DNA of 64,000 bases from Candidatus Chlorobium antarcticum (GTDB lineage: Bacteria; Bacteroidota; Chlorobiia; Chlorobiales; Chlorobiaceae). The stretch is taken from assembly GCA_030765725.1 (NCBI GenBank), contig JAVCDF010000004.1, positions 118,209-182,208 of the forward strand. Reading direction: 5' to 3'. The notes under the pieces are model-generated. The model had not been told where the DNA came from. It saw nothing but the letters and a program-made list of their open reading frames with translations, and did not search any database. A program made the position numbers and the translations under genes. Positions 40,051-49,284 of the stretch are shown piece by piece (position 1 is the stretch's first letter; each line of letters starts with the position of its first letter).

Positions 40051-40551
40051 TCAGGCAACCTGAATATACTTCTCTGCCTTGACTTTGCAGATAGGGCAGA
40101 ATTCAGGAGGCGTGCCCAGTTCAATGTGGCCACAAACAGGGCAAAGCCATACAGCCGTGGCTGCAATGTCCTCACCTTTTTTTACAGCCTCCAGCGCAGA
40201 ACGGTACAGTGCAGCGTGCACCTTCTCGGCCTCTACCGCAAATCCGAACATCCGCTTCGCCTTGTGCCCTTCAGCAACAGCCTGCTCATACATGGGAGGA
40301 TACATCTCATTGTGCTCATAGGTTTCGCCGCTGATAGCCGTTTCCAGATTCTCTGCAGTTGAACCGATGGCATCGTCGGAACCAAGATGACCCTCGGCAT
40401 GGATTTTTTCAGCCTCAGCCGTGGTACGAAACAGTTTTGCAATATTGGCGAATCCATCCTTCTCGGCCTTTTTGGCAAAAGTCACATACTTCATGTATGC
40501 CTGGCTCTCACCGGCAAATGCGTTCTTCAGATTCTCATGGGTAGATGGCAT
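40051..40551 (-). CDS. rbr: Rubrerythrin
   Basis: Peroxide-reducing di-iron protein of 166 residues. The ferritin-like four-helix domain has the ExxY and ExxH metal ligands ('GESQAYMKYV', 'AEAEKIHAEGHL', 'AVEAEKVHAALY'). The C-terminal rubredoxin domain has two Cys pairs ('CPVCGH' and 'CPICKV'). GGAGG lies 9-13 bases before the ATG. Typical of strict anaerobes. Confidence 0.96.
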   Translation of the reverse strand: MPSTHENLKNAFAGESQAYMKYVTFAKKAEKDGFANIAKLFRTTAEAEKIHAEGHLGSDDAIGSTAENLETAISGETYEHNEMYPPMYEQAVAEGHKAKRMFGFAVEAEKVHAALYRSALEAVKKGEDIAATAVWLCPVCGHIELGTPPEFCPICKVKAEKYIQVA

Positions 40552-40579
40552 AACTATGCGCCCTCCTTCTTGTGGGCAT

Positions 40580-40709
40580 CTCTATTTATTGTCGTGAGCG
40601 CTGTGAGTACGAGGCGGACGGAGCGCAGAAACCGGAGTGTACAAACGGTACATGAGGATTTCGAGCACCTACCAACGATGTAATCGCAGTGCGCAACAAA
40701 TAAATAGAA
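40580..40709. repeat. About 130-bp inverted-repeat element, REP/MITE-like
   Basis: The ends carry imperfect inverted repeats: TCTATTTATTGT (40581-40592) and ACAAATAAATAGA (40696-40708), with further matching GCGC/CTG blocks just inside. The centre holds TGTAC-AAACG-GTACA (40638-40652). Its base content and repeat structure differ from surrounding coding DNA, and there is no open frame of use. It lies between the rubrerythrin promoter and the 3' end of the ferritin-like gene. Confidence 0.5.
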
Positions 40710-40778
40710 GTACCCTTGATTTGATTTGAATTGATAAACAGGGATAACCGAACAAAAAAACATGTCACAGAATGTTCT

Positions 40779-41273
40779 TTAGCGCTGGAGAAAAACCCCG
40801 AGATCCTCCAGAAGAGACTGCAGATCCTCCTCATGCTCCACCTCGTCCTGCATTATCTGCACGGCAAGATTGAAAGTGATGGGATCTTTCATGCCGATCT
40901 CCTCAATAATGCTGTTATATGTTGTAATGGCGCACTGCTCACCCGAAATATTCTGCTCCAGAATGGTCTTCACAAACGGGTTGTCAGGTGCATCATAACC
41001 GCAATTGGTCCACTCGAACCACTGCTTCGGGCTTGTCAGCGGAGTTCCGCCGAGCTGTATAATTCTGGTGCTCACCATTTCAGCATGACGCAGTTCATCA
41101 GCCGCATGCTGCAGCAGTTCCGCCATAACGGCATCCTTCATAGGCCCTTCCACAATTTTGGCCCCTATCCAGTACTGGTAATATGCCAGCCACTCATCGG
41201 CAAAAGCCTTGTTGAGCAACTCAAGCACCCGTCCAAGATGCTCCCCTACAATTTCACGACCTCTTGTTCCCAT
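40779..41273 (-). CDS. Ferritin-like di-iron protein (bacterioferritin/Dps-like)
   Basis: Helical protein of 164 residues with ferritin-like iron ligands: 'DEWLAYYQYWIG', 'AADELRHAEMV', 'EQCAITTYNSII' and 'MQDEVEHEEDL'. The ATG at 41273 is chosen because AGGAGG lies just upstream; a frame starting at 41309 adds 12 residues. The protein may store iron or detoxify peroxide; which is not clear. It sits between rubrerythrin and peroxiredoxin on the same strand. Confidence 0.85.
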   Translation of the reverse strand: MGTRGREIVGEHLGRVLELLNKAFADEWLAYYQYWIGAKIVEGPMKDAVMAELLQHAADELRHAEMVSTRIIQLGGTPLTSPKQWFEWTNCGYDAPDNPFVKTILEQNISGEQCAITTYNSIIEEIGMKDPITFNLAVQIMQDEVEHEEDLQSLLEDLGVFLQR

Positions 41274-41398
41274 CGCTCTATCCTCCTGGGTTTCATACAT
41301 CATTGACAAAACGAACCCGTATCATTACAGATACGCAAACACCACCACAGGGATCAGCGTTCACGCCCAACCCCCTGTGGATGGTTAAAAAAACAGGC

Positions 41399-42073
41399 CT
41401 ACTTCTCAAGCGGTTTGTGGCAGAACCACCAATCATAGCACTCATACTGCTGCATTCGTTTGTCGGCATCGCTTACATTGGTAGCCGGAGGAACAATGAC
41501 GCGATCCTTCAGGAGCGTATTGTTCGGCCAATCTGCAGGCATGGCAACCTTGTTCTTGTCGGAAATCTGCAGCGCAGTAACAACACGGAGGATTTCATCC
41601 ATGTTCCGGCCTATCTCCTGCGGGTAATAAAGCACGAGACGAACCTTGCCGTGGGTGTCGCCCACAAAAACGGCACGGACGGTATTGCTTCCCTTGCCCG
41701 GATGCAACATTCCCAACTTGTTGGCAATACGATCATTTGCCGCAACAATCGGAAAAGTAATATCAACATCAAGTTCCTCCTTAATCCACTGCACCCACTT
41801 GATGTGCGAGAAAACCTGATCAACACTCATGCCGACCAGCTTGCAGCCGATTTTATCAAACTCCGGCACCCGCTCCTGAAAAGCCACAAACTCAGTAGTG
41901 CAGACTGGCGTAAAATCCGCAGGATGACTGAACAGCACAAACCACGACCCCTTCAAATCACCCGGAATATTCATTGGGCCATGCGTCGTCTGCACTTCAA
42001 GCTCAGGGAATTCATCTCCAAGCAGCGGCATGGAGATATCATAGTACATTTCCTCATCAAGATGCTGTGACAT
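41399..42073 (-). CDS. Peroxiredoxin, Prx6/archaeal thioredoxin-peroxidase type
   Basis: Peroxide reductase of 224 residues. The peroxidatic Cys is in '[12 protein letters not shown]', and the tail has two more cysteines in '[11 protein letters not shown]', as in Aeropyrum-type thioredoxin peroxidase, where they take part in disulfide formation. GAGGAG just upstream of 42073 decides the start. Completes the oxidative-stress group with the PerR-like regulator, rubrerythrin and ferritin-like protein. Confidence 0.93.
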   Translation of the reverse strand: MSQHLDEEMYYDISMPLLGDEFPELEVQTTHGPMNIPGDLKGSWFVLFSHPADFTPVCTTEFVAFQERVPEFDKIGCKLVGMSVDQVFSHIKWVQWIKEELDVDITFPIVAANDRIANKLGMLHPGKGSNTVRAVFVGDTHGKVRLVLYYPQEIGRNMDEILRVVTALQISDKNKVAMPADWPNNTLLKDRVIVPPATNVSDADKRMQQYECYDWWFCHKPLEK

Positions 42074-42300
42074 TGTCTCTTTCTCCTCTATTTTTGTTTG
42101 TTTATCAGCCCACACCAGAACAGGTTTATTCTTGTAGAAAGATACAACATATTCCATCAATCAAGCAAGAATAATTCCTAAATAATATTTAAACCGAACA
42201 AAAGTCCCCAAGTCCAGACTTTATTTTAATGCGTTTGAGCTATATTGAATACAGTGAGTCTTATTGACCAATCCTGATAACCGATAACATATTGTTGGCC

Positions 42301-42765
42301 ATGATAGCACGAATTCAGAGCCTCTACCTTTTTGCTGCAGCACTGCTTGCTCTTGGAAGCATGTTTTTCCCTTTCTGGAGCGTAACGGCCGAGCAGCAGT
42401 TTCTTTTTTCTGATTTCTCTCTCTATACAGGAGCGGGGGCGCTATTCGTAACAGGAAGCTATGCAGCCGGTATATTTTCGCCCCTGACGGCACTGGTTGC
42501 CATTGTCGCCATATTTCTTTATAAAAACCGGCAGCTTCAAAGAACTCTTATTGCTCTTGCCATACTCCTCTTTCTTGGCGACCTTCTCTCGGGGCTCACG
42601 GCAGCCCACTTCATGAACCAGCATTTTCAGGCATTTTCTCCCGAAGTCACCCACCGGCCGGAAGCGGGCTTTTTTATTCTTCTGCCCGAACCGATCCTGT
42701 TCTGGCTCGCAATGAAAGGCGTTGTAAAGGATGAGAAAATAGCCAACGCCTACAAGAGGCTCTGA
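42301..42765 (+). CDS. DUF4293 family membrane protein
   Basis: Integral membrane protein of 154 residues with four predicted transmembrane helices. The start 'MIARIQSLYLFAAALLALGS' and the 'FFPFWSV' segment match the DUF4293 family, common in Bacteroidota and Chlorobi and of unknown function. The ATG at 42301 is preferred over TTG codons upstream. It precedes pdxA by 3 bp, so the two are likely in one transcript. Confidence 0.75.
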   Translation: MIARIQSLYLFAAALLALGSMFFPFWSVTAEQQFLFSDFSLYTGAGALFVTGSYAAGIFSPLTALVAIVAIFLYKNRQLQRTLIALAILLFLGDLLSGLTAAHFMNQHFQAFSPEVTHRPEAGFFILLPEPILFWLAMKGVVKDEKIANAYKRL

Positions 42766-42768
42766 AAA

Positions 42769-43785
42769 ATGCGCATTGTTTTCTCTCTCGGAGATCCACA
42801 CGGCATTGGGCCGGAAGTTATCCTTAAAAGCTTCCTGAAAATGAAGCGGTGCGGCCATTCAGTAGTTGTTGCCGGTTCTCTGCGTGTCATGAAATTCTAC
42901 CTGCGCTCTCTTGGCCTGCCGATGGAGCTTGAACGAATTGATGCTCACAGCCTGTCACAAAACCTTACCCCATGCAGCTGTGGTGTGCTGCCAGTTCTTT
43001 CAGTCGCCGAACCGGAAACAATACTGCCGGGCACCCTTTCAGCTGAAGCCGGCGCACTTGCATTACAGTCACTGAGGGTTGCGGCGGAACTCTGCCGGGA
43101 TGGAATTTGCGACGCTCTTGTAACAGCACCGCTGCACAAGGAGGCGCTTGCCCTTACCGGATGCCCCGATACAGGCCATACAGGGTTTCTGGGGAGAATG
43201 TTCGGTGTTCCCTCTCCCATAATGATGTTTGCCGACTCCCGAACGGGACTGAAGGTTGCGCTTGCAACCATCCATGAACCGATTGCCAAGGTCCCCGCCC
43301 TCATAAGCTCAATGGATCTGGACGGTTTTTTTCGGCAGCTTTCGGGAGCGCTTCAGGAGGATTTCGGGATTGCTGAGCCATCTCTGGCGGTTCTCGGCCT
43401 CAACCCACATGCATCTGACGGCGGGGTGATGGGCAGCGAAGAAGGCGCCATTATACGCCCGGCCATAGAGAGGCTTGCAGGTGAGGGAATGAACATTGAG
43501 GGGCCTTTTCCGGCTGACGGATTTTTTGGTTCCGGCCAATGGAGAAACTATGACGGGGTGGTTGCCATGTATCATGACCAGGGTCTTCTCCCCTTCAAGG
43601 TAATGGCGTTTGAGTGCGGAGTGAATGTGACCCTTGGCCTTCCGATAGTCCGCACTTCTCCCGACCATGGCACCGGATTCGACATTGCGGGCACAGGAGC
43701 CGCTTCTGAAGAGAGCTTTTATGAAGCCGCCATGCTTGCCATCAATATTGCACAACACAGAAACCCTACAGGAACGAACCAATGA
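42769..43785 (+). CDS. pdxA: 4-hydroxythreonine-4-phosphate dehydrogenase
   Basis: Pyridoxal phosphate biosynthesis enzyme of 338 residues. 'SLGDPHGIGPEVILKS', 'TAPLHKEAL', 'GHTGFLGRMFG', 'LGLNPHASDGG' and 'MYHDQGLLPFKV' are the PdxA metal-binding and substrate motifs. Together with PdxJ it forms the ring of vitamin B6. Its end overlaps ftsE by 4 bp. Confidence 0.95.
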   Translation: MRIVFSLGDPHGIGPEVILKSFLKMKRCGHSVVVAGSLRVMKFYLRSLGLPMELERIDAHSLSQNLTPCSCGVLPVLSVAEPETILPGTLSAEAGALALQSLRVAAELCRDGICDALVTAPLHKEALALTGCPDTGHTGFLGRMFGVPSPIMMFADSRTGLKVALATIHEPIAKVPALISSMDLDGFFRQLSGALQEDFGIAEPSLAVLGLNPHASDGGVMGSEEGAIIRPAIERLAGEGMNIEGPFPADGFFGSGQWRNYDGVVAMYHDQGLLPFKVMAFECGVNVTLGLPIVRTSPDHGTGFDIAGTGAASEESFYEAAMLAINIAQHRNPTGTNQ

Positions 43786-44483
43786 TTTCATTCATCAATG
43801 TTGACCTTGAACTAAACAAAAAGCCGGTATTCACCAATCTGAACCTGACCGTTCAGCCTGGCGAACTGCTCTATATCGTTGGCCACAGCGGCAGCGGGAA
43901 ATCAACACTTCTGAAGTCGATGTATATGGACATCAGACCGAAAAAAGGTGAAATACAGATTGCCGGATACAGCTCGCGCACAATAAAAAACCGTGAAATC
44001 CCCCTGCTCCGCAGAAAACTCGGAATTGTGTTTCAGGATTTCAGGCTTCTTGAAGACCGCTCGGTTTATGACAACCTGGCCTTTGTAATGAAGGTCACGG
44101 GAACAAAAGGAAAACTGATAAAGGAGGCTGTGATGCAGGCACTTGAAAGCGTTGGACTTGCGGATGCAGCGAAAGAGATGCCGCTCCGGCTTTCAGGAGG
44201 GGAACAGCAGAGGGTTGCCATTGCCAGAGCACTGGTTCGTGAGCCACTGGTCATTCTTGCCGATGAGCCGACAGGAAACCTTGACCCCGACACTTCATTG
44301 GAAATTCTGGAGTACCTGAAGAAAATCAACCAGAAAGGTATTATTGTGATTGTCGGCACCCACGATTACGAACTGGTCCGGCACTCCCCTTCCAGAACCC
44401 TCCTGATAGAGGGGCTCAACCTTCGTGAAACGACAATTGAGCCCTCCAGGACCGGGTTCAGGCCGGCCGGCAGACCTGTTTAG
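43782..44483 (+). CDS. ftsE: Cell-division ABC ATPase FtsE
   Basis: ATPase of 233 residues. Walker A 'GHSGSGKST' (about 34-42), signature 'LSGGEQQR', Walker B '[10 protein letters not shown]' and the His loop 'GTHDYELV' are intact. The sequence fits FtsE rather than LolD, but the two are close. Its usual membrane partner FtsX is not adjacent: the next gene downstream is nrdJ on the other strand, with interlocking stop codons. Confidence 0.82.
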   Translation: MISFINVDLELNKKPVFTNLNLTVQPGELLYIVGHSGSGKSTLLKSMYMDIRPKKGEIQIAGYSSRTIKNREIPLLRRKLGIVFQDFRLLEDRSVYDNLAFVMKVTGTKGKLIKEAVMQALESVGLADAAKEMPLRLSGGEQQRVAIARALVREPLVILADEPTGNLDPDTSLEILEYLKKINQKGIIVIVGTHDYELVRHSPSRTLLIEGLNLRETTIEPSRTGFRPAGRPV

Positions 44484-47400
44484 GAGCAGCCAGTCGTCAT
44501 ACCGCAATCCTCACATACTTTACAGGTTCCATTCTGCTTTACGCGCATGGAACCGCAATTTTCACACTGCTCACCAGTATATCCCTGTACTTTTGCCTGA
44601 ACAATCTGGTTCTTCAGGGTATGGGAATACTCCGACTGGGCATGATGAACAGCCATTACAGGCTTAACCTCAGCCGGTTTTTCCTGCGTCTTCTGTTTCT
44701 CTTTGCCGGCAACGCCGTTTTGGGCAACTTCGTCAACAGCCTTCACATGCACAAAATCCTTTCGGCCGAGATAATCGTAGCCAATGGAACGGAACACATA
44801 GTCGAGAATGGATGTGGAATTCTTGATGGCATTGTGCCCCTGCACAGCACCTGCAGGCTCGAACCGGGTAAAGGTGAAACTTTCAACCAGCTCTTCGAGC
44901 GGCATGCCGTACTGCAGCGCCTTTGAGGCAAGCACGGCAAAACAGTTCAGGAGCCCCTTGAAGGATGCCCCCTCCTTGTACATATCTATAAACACCTCGC
45001 CAAGCGAACCGTCCTCATACTCCCCTGTCCGCAGGAACACCTTGTGACCACCCACATAAGCTTCGCGAATGTATCCTTTCCGGCGCTTCGGCAGCATTCT
45101 GCGCTCCGAACGGTGGTATACCCTCTCTATAATGCGTTCCTGAACCTCCCGTGGTCCCTTGGTTTCATCAAGATCATCCTCATTGCCAAGCATGACCACC
45201 TCGTCAAGATCCTGATAACTGGAAATATTCAGTGGCTGGGAGAGCTTTGAACCGTCACGATAGACGGTAATCGCCTTGACCATGTGATGCCATCCCGACA
45301 GGTAGACCTCGCTGATTTCATTAACGGTGGCCGTGGAGGGCATGTTGACCGTTTTGGATATGGCTCCTGATACAAAGGGCTGCACTCCAGACATCATGCG
45401 CACATGCGCCATATGGTTGATAAACCGCTGCCCCTTGCGTCCACAGCGGCTGGCACAGTCAAAAATAGGCAGATGCTCAAGCTTGAGGTGTGGAGCCCCC
45501 TCAATGGTCATGGTACCACAGATATAGTCATTGGCCGCCTCGGCATCCTCCTCGGTTGCACCAAGTGCCTCAAGCATGTTGAAATCAGGGTCATTGAGCT
45601 GTGCCTCCGTAAAGCCCAAAGACTCACAAAAATCCTCGCCGAGAATCCACTTGTTGAAGGCGAAACGAATATCAAAAACCGCTTCAAGCTGTTCCTCCAG
45701 CACTTCAATCCGTTCATCGGTGAAGCCTCTGGTTATAAGCCACTGCCGGTTGATGGAGGGGCATCCCGCCAAGGTTCCGCTGCCCTTGCAGTAAAGTTCA
45801 ATCTCTTCAATCTGCTCGGGGGTATAACCAACCCGACCAAGCGCCTTATGGACAGACTGGTTGACAATCTTGAAATAACCACCGCCAGCAAGCTTCTTGA
45901 ACTTGACAATGGCAAATTCCGGTTCAATGCCCGTAGTGTCGCAGTCCATCACCAGACCAATTGTACCGGTGGGGGCAATAACGCTGACCTGCGCATTGCG
46001 GAATCCATGCTTTTTACCCTTCTGAAGCGCCTCATCCCACACCTTGCCAACCACCGAGAACAGCTCATTTGAGCAGTACTCTGAATCAATGCCGCGTGGC
46101 TTGACCGAAAGCCCTTCGTACTCATCCTCCGACTTGTTGTGAGCCGCTCTCTGATGGTTGCGAATCACACGAAGCATCTCTTTTGAGTTTGCTGCGTACC
46201 CATCAAAAGGGCCAAGGTCACGCGCCAGTTCAGCCGAGGTGACATAGGCCTGTCCGGTAATGAGTGCCGAAATTGAACCCGCCAGCGCAAGAGCTTTGGG
46301 CGAATCGTAAGGAATGCCAAGAACCATCAGCACGGTTCCAAGGTTGGCGAACCCGAGGCCGAGAGTACGGAACTCATAGCTCAGACGGGCAATATCCTTT
46401 GAGGGGAAATGAGCCATCAGAACGGAAATTTCAAGCGCAATCGTCCAGAGGGCAGAAGCATGACGGATCTCGTCCACCTTGATGGTTCCGCTCTCTTCAT
46501 CAAGAAAGTGAATCAGGTTCAAACTTGCCAGATTGCAGGCAGTATCGTCAAGGAACATGTATTCAGAACAAGGGTTGCTCGCATTGATGCGGCCGCTGTT
46601 CGGACATGTATGCCACTCGTTGATGGTTGTATCAAACTGCAGACCGGGATCAGCACACTTCCATGCGCTCATAAGAATTTTCTGCCAGAGATCGCGCGCA
46701 TTGACTGCACGGGCACCCTTTCCTGTCGTGCGCTCTTTAAGGGTCCAGATATCGTCGTTCTCAACAGCCTTCATGAACTCGTTGGTCACCCTGACGGTAT
46801 TGTTTGAGTTCTGGCCGCCTACTGTCTGATATGCTTCCGATTCGTAATTGGTATCGTACTCATCAAAATCAAGGGAGGTAAAGCCCTGCTCAACAAGAGC
46901 CAGCACCCTGATGATATAGTTCATGGGAACTGCACGCTGCAGCGCGTTTTCAATCAGGCGCTGGAGTTTCGGATTCTTGTTCCGATCCGCACCGTTTTCA
47001 AGAGCCTCGGAAACAATGGCCTGAAGAAAGCGTGAACAGATGCGTGAACCAGCCACCAGAGAGGCAACCTTGTCCTCTTCACGGGCCTTCCACTCAATGA
47101 ACTGTTCAACATCAGGATGATCAATGTCTATAATGACCATCTTGGCTGCCCTGCGGGTGGTACCGCCCGACTTTATTGCACCCGCAGATGAATCAAAAAT
47201 CTTCAGAAAACTCATCAGTCCGGATGAGCTTCCGCCGCCGCTGAGCTTTTCCCCCGATGAGCGGAGGTTGGAATAGTTCGTGCCCGAGCCGCTTCCAAAC
47301 TTGAAAACTCTGGCCTCACGGATGGCAAGGTCGAATATACCACCCTCGTTGACAAGGTCATCACTGACCGACTGAATGAAACAGGCATGGGCCTGGGGCC

Positions 47401-47929
47401 TACTGTAGGCATCCTCCGACTCGCATACCTTTTTTGTTGCAGGGTCAACATGGTAGTGGCCCTGAGCCGGCCCGGTAATTCCATAGGCATAATTCAGCCC
47501 GGTATTGAACCACTGGGGAGAGTTGGGTGCACCCATCTGCGCCAGCAGCATATAGACCATTTCATCATAAAACGACTCTCCATCCTCCGGTGTGTCAAAA
47601 TATCCATGTTTCTCACCCCACTCCCGCCAGCAGCCGGCAAGACGGTGAACCACCTGTTTCACGGAATTCTCGCTTCCCATCACCACATTGCCCGACTCAT
47701 CCCGCAGGAATTCGCCAGAGACATCTCGCTGCGGCACGCCCGCCTTTCTGAAATATTTCTGGGCGAGAATATCCGCCGCCATCTGCGACCAATGCCTTGG
47801 AACCTCAACCTCGTTCATTTCAAATACCTTTGAACCATCGGTATTGCGAAGAACGGATGTTTTCAGATTGTATTCAAACCGGCCGCAGACAGACTCGCCG
47901 GGACGGGTGAAAAGACGGGAAACTTTCAT
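44480..47929 (-). CDS. nrdJ: Adenosylcobalamin-dependent ribonucleoside-diphosphate reductase (class II)
   Basis: Class II RNR of 1149 residues that makes deoxynucleotides without oxygen, using vitamin B12. The ten-stranded barrel carries the active-site motif 'NASNPCSEYMFLDDTACN' with catalytic Cys, and 'SGGTTRRAAKMVIIDIDHPD'. The C-terminus holds the zinc-ribbon and redox cysteines ('CENCGSMRVKQNGTCKVCED', then 'CGMTTGCS'). No intein or truncation is visible. No cobalamin riboswitch was found upstream. Confidence 0.96.
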   Translation of the reverse strand: MKVSRLFTRPGESVCGRFEYNLKTSVLRNTDGSKVFEMNEVEVPRHWSQMAADILAQKYFRKAGVPQRDVSGEFLRDESGNVVMGSENSVKQVVHRLAGCWREWGEKHGYFDTPEDGESFYDEMVYMLLAQMGAPNSPQWFNTGLNYAYGITGPAQGHYHVDPATKKVCESEDAYSRPQAHACFIQSVSDDLVNEGGIFDLAIREARVFKFGSGSGTNYSNLRSSGEKLSGGGSSSGLMSFLKIFDSSAGAIKSGGTTRRAAKMVIIDIDHPDVEQFIEWKAREEDKVASLVAGSRICSRFLQAIVSEALENGADRNKNPKLQRLIENALQRAVPMNYIIRVLALVEQGFTSLDFDEYDTNYESEAYQTVGGQNSNNTVRVTNEFMKAVENDDIWTLKERTTGKGARAVNARDLWQKILMSAWKCADPGLQFDTTINEWHTCPNSGRINASNPCSEYMFLDDTACNLASLNLIHFLDEESGTIKVDEIRHASALWTIALEISVLMAHFPSKDIARLSYEFRTLGLGFANLGTVLMVLGIPYDSPKALALAGSISALITGQAYVTSAELARDLGPFDGYAANSKEMLRVIRNHQRAAHNKSEDEYEGLSVKPRGIDSEYCSNELFSVVGKVWDEALQKGKKHGFRNAQVSVIAPTGTIGLVMDCDTTGIEPEFAIVKFKKLAGGGYFKIVNQSVHKALGRVGYTPEQIEEIELYCKGSGTLAGCPSINRQWLITRGFTDERIEVLEEQLEAVFDIRFAFNKWILGEDFCESLGFTEAQLNDPDFNMLEALGATEEDAEAANDYICGTMTIEGAPHLKLEHLPIFDCASRCGRKGQRFINHMAHVRMMSGVQPFVSGAISKTVNMPSTATVNEISEVYLSGWHHMVKAITVYRDGSKLSQPLNISSYQDLDEVVMLGNEDDLDETKGPREVQERIIERVYHRSERRMLPKRRKGYIREAYVGGHKVFLRTGEYEDGSLGEVFIDMYKEGASFKGLLNCFAVLASKALQYGMPLEELVESFTFTRFEPAGAVQGHNAIKNSTSILDYVFRSIGYDYLGRKDFVHVKAVDEVAQNGVAGKEKQKTQEKPAEVKPVMAVHHAQSEYSHTLKNQIVQAKVQGYTGEQCENCGSMRVKQNGTCKVCEDCGMTTGCS

Positions 47930-48327
47930 GAAAACGCTCCAGTATCAGGGAATGAGATAGGAATTAGAATATTCATATATAATGACTTAACCGTCGTCTC
48001 GCCGCTACCACAAAAGCTGGACGGCAGGCATTATATTCAATACAAAAATAGAATATAACATTTCTTGAAAAACTTGAATTACAACACAATGCCGCCCGTT
48101 CTGTCATGGTGGGATTTCTTTAGGAAAAGTCCCTGCCTGCGCATCAGCGAACATCAGAAAAAACTCAGCTCCCTCAAAAAAGGCTAACCCCTCCCATGAG
48201 TGGGCTTCCTGCATAAAACAGAACAGCGCGGAACAACAACGCGCTGTATGCCCCCTCTCAATGAGACCCTCATTGGCATGGGTTCTGTCATGCAACCTCC
48301 GGAAATGGGCGGAAGTACCCTGTTGTT
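47930..48327. other. Intergenic region between nadA and nrdJ
   Basis: This 398-bp region holds the nadA terminator (48213-48247) and the nrdJ promoter region. An 8-base inverted repeat, TTATATTC and GAATATAA with a 12-base spacer, lies at 48031-48058, about 100 bp upstream of nrdJ. AT-rich ATTCATATATAATGA lies near 47967. No cobalamin riboswitch or clear paired NrdR box was seen, and no convincing ORF. Confidence 0.55.
48213..48247 (-). terminator. Intrinsic terminator downstream of nadA
   Basis: On the minus strand, ACAGCGCG and CGCGCTGT form a perfect 8-bp stem with a 9-base loop (48223-48247), followed by TCTGTTTT. It lies 81 bp past the nadA stop. Confidence 0.8.
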
Positions 48328-49284
48328 CTATACCGACATTTCGAGCATCCGTCGGACCGGCTTCAGGGCCTCGCTCCGTAATGGCTCAGGGACGGTGATT
48401 TCGGGTGATCGGTTCAGCATGCATTGGTAGAGCTTTTCGAGCGTATTCTGTTTCATCTGAGTACAAACGCTTCCCCCGATCTGGGAGTCACGAGGGGCGG
48501 GAATAAATGTTTTTTCGGGGGAACGGCGTTGCATCTCATAGAGAATGCCCGGCTCGGTGGCAACAATGAAGGATGTTGCTGGAGCTGTAACGCTGTAGTC
48601 AAGCAGCGCCTGGGTTGAACCCACGAATGCAGCAAGACGGAGTACCTCTTCACGGCATTCAGGATGGGCAATGAGCTCCGCATCGGGATGCATGGCACGA
48701 GCCTCCCCTATAACTGATGCGGAATAGGCATCGTGTACATAGCAGAATCCCTGCCAGAGAATTATCTCCCGGTCCAGTTTGCGGGAAATATAACCGCCAA
48801 GGTTCCTGTCGGGTCCGAAAATAATCGGGGTTCCCTCTGGAATCATTCCCACAATGCGTTCGGCATTGGACGAGGTGCAGGTAATGTCGGACAGAGCCTT
48901 AAGCTCCGCCGTTGAATTGATGTAGGTGATGGCAACCGCTCCGGGATTCTCTGCACGGAATGCCCGGAAATCTTCAGACGGGCAGCTATCAGCAAGAGGG
49001 CAGCCGGCATTACGATCGGGCATGAGAACAAGTTTGCCGGGATTGAGGATTTTTGCCGTTTCACCCATAAAATATACTCCGGCAAACACAATAACATCGG
49101 CGTCAATCTTCTCGGCAGCACGGGCAAGGGCGAGACTGTCGCCAACAACATCTGCCACCTGCTGAATTTCAGGTAGAGTATAATAATGAGCGAGAATGAC
49201 GGCATTCATCTCTTTTTTAAGGGCGACAATGCGCCTTGAAAGCTCATCCATAGGCAGGGAAACAGGGGGAGTGGTCATTTTCAC
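48328..49284 (-). CDS. nadA: Quinolinate synthase A
   Basis: [4Fe-4S] enzyme of 318 residues that condenses iminoaspartate with dihydroxyacetone phosphate. 'VILAHYYTLPEIQQVADVVG' starts the triplicated fold. Cluster Cys residues lie in 'CTSSNAERIVG', in 'AGCPLADSCPSED' and in 'GGSVCTQMKQNTLEKLY'-type motifs. It overlaps the upstream GroES-like gene by 4 bp. NadB is encoded 8 kb away on the other strand. Confidence 0.95.
   Translation of the reverse strand: MKMTTPPVSLPMDELSRRIVALKKEMNAVILAHYYTLPEIQQVADVVGDSLALARAAEKIDADVIVFAGVYFMGETAKILNPGKLVLMPDRNAGCPLADSCPSEDFRAFRAENPGAVAITYINSTAELKALSDITCTSSNAERIVGMIPEGTPIIFGPDRNLGGYISRKLDREIILWQGFCYVHDAYSASVIGEARAMHPDAELIAHPECREEVLRLAAFVGSTQALLDYSVTAPATSFIVATEPGILYEMQRRSPEKTFIPAPRDSQIGGSVCTQMKQNTLEKLYQCMLNRSPEITVPEPLRSEALKPVRRMLEMSV

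Noticed and set aside
47930-48327. Possible cobalamin riboswitch upstream of the B12-dependent RNR gene
   Set aside because: Neither strand contains the B12 box or the conserved GCCACTG segment, and no matching multi-stem pattern was seen.
48200-48430. 76-codon open frame on the plus strand
   Set aside because: It covers the nadA terminator hairpin and the nadA 3' end in antisense, and has no ribosome site or family likeness.
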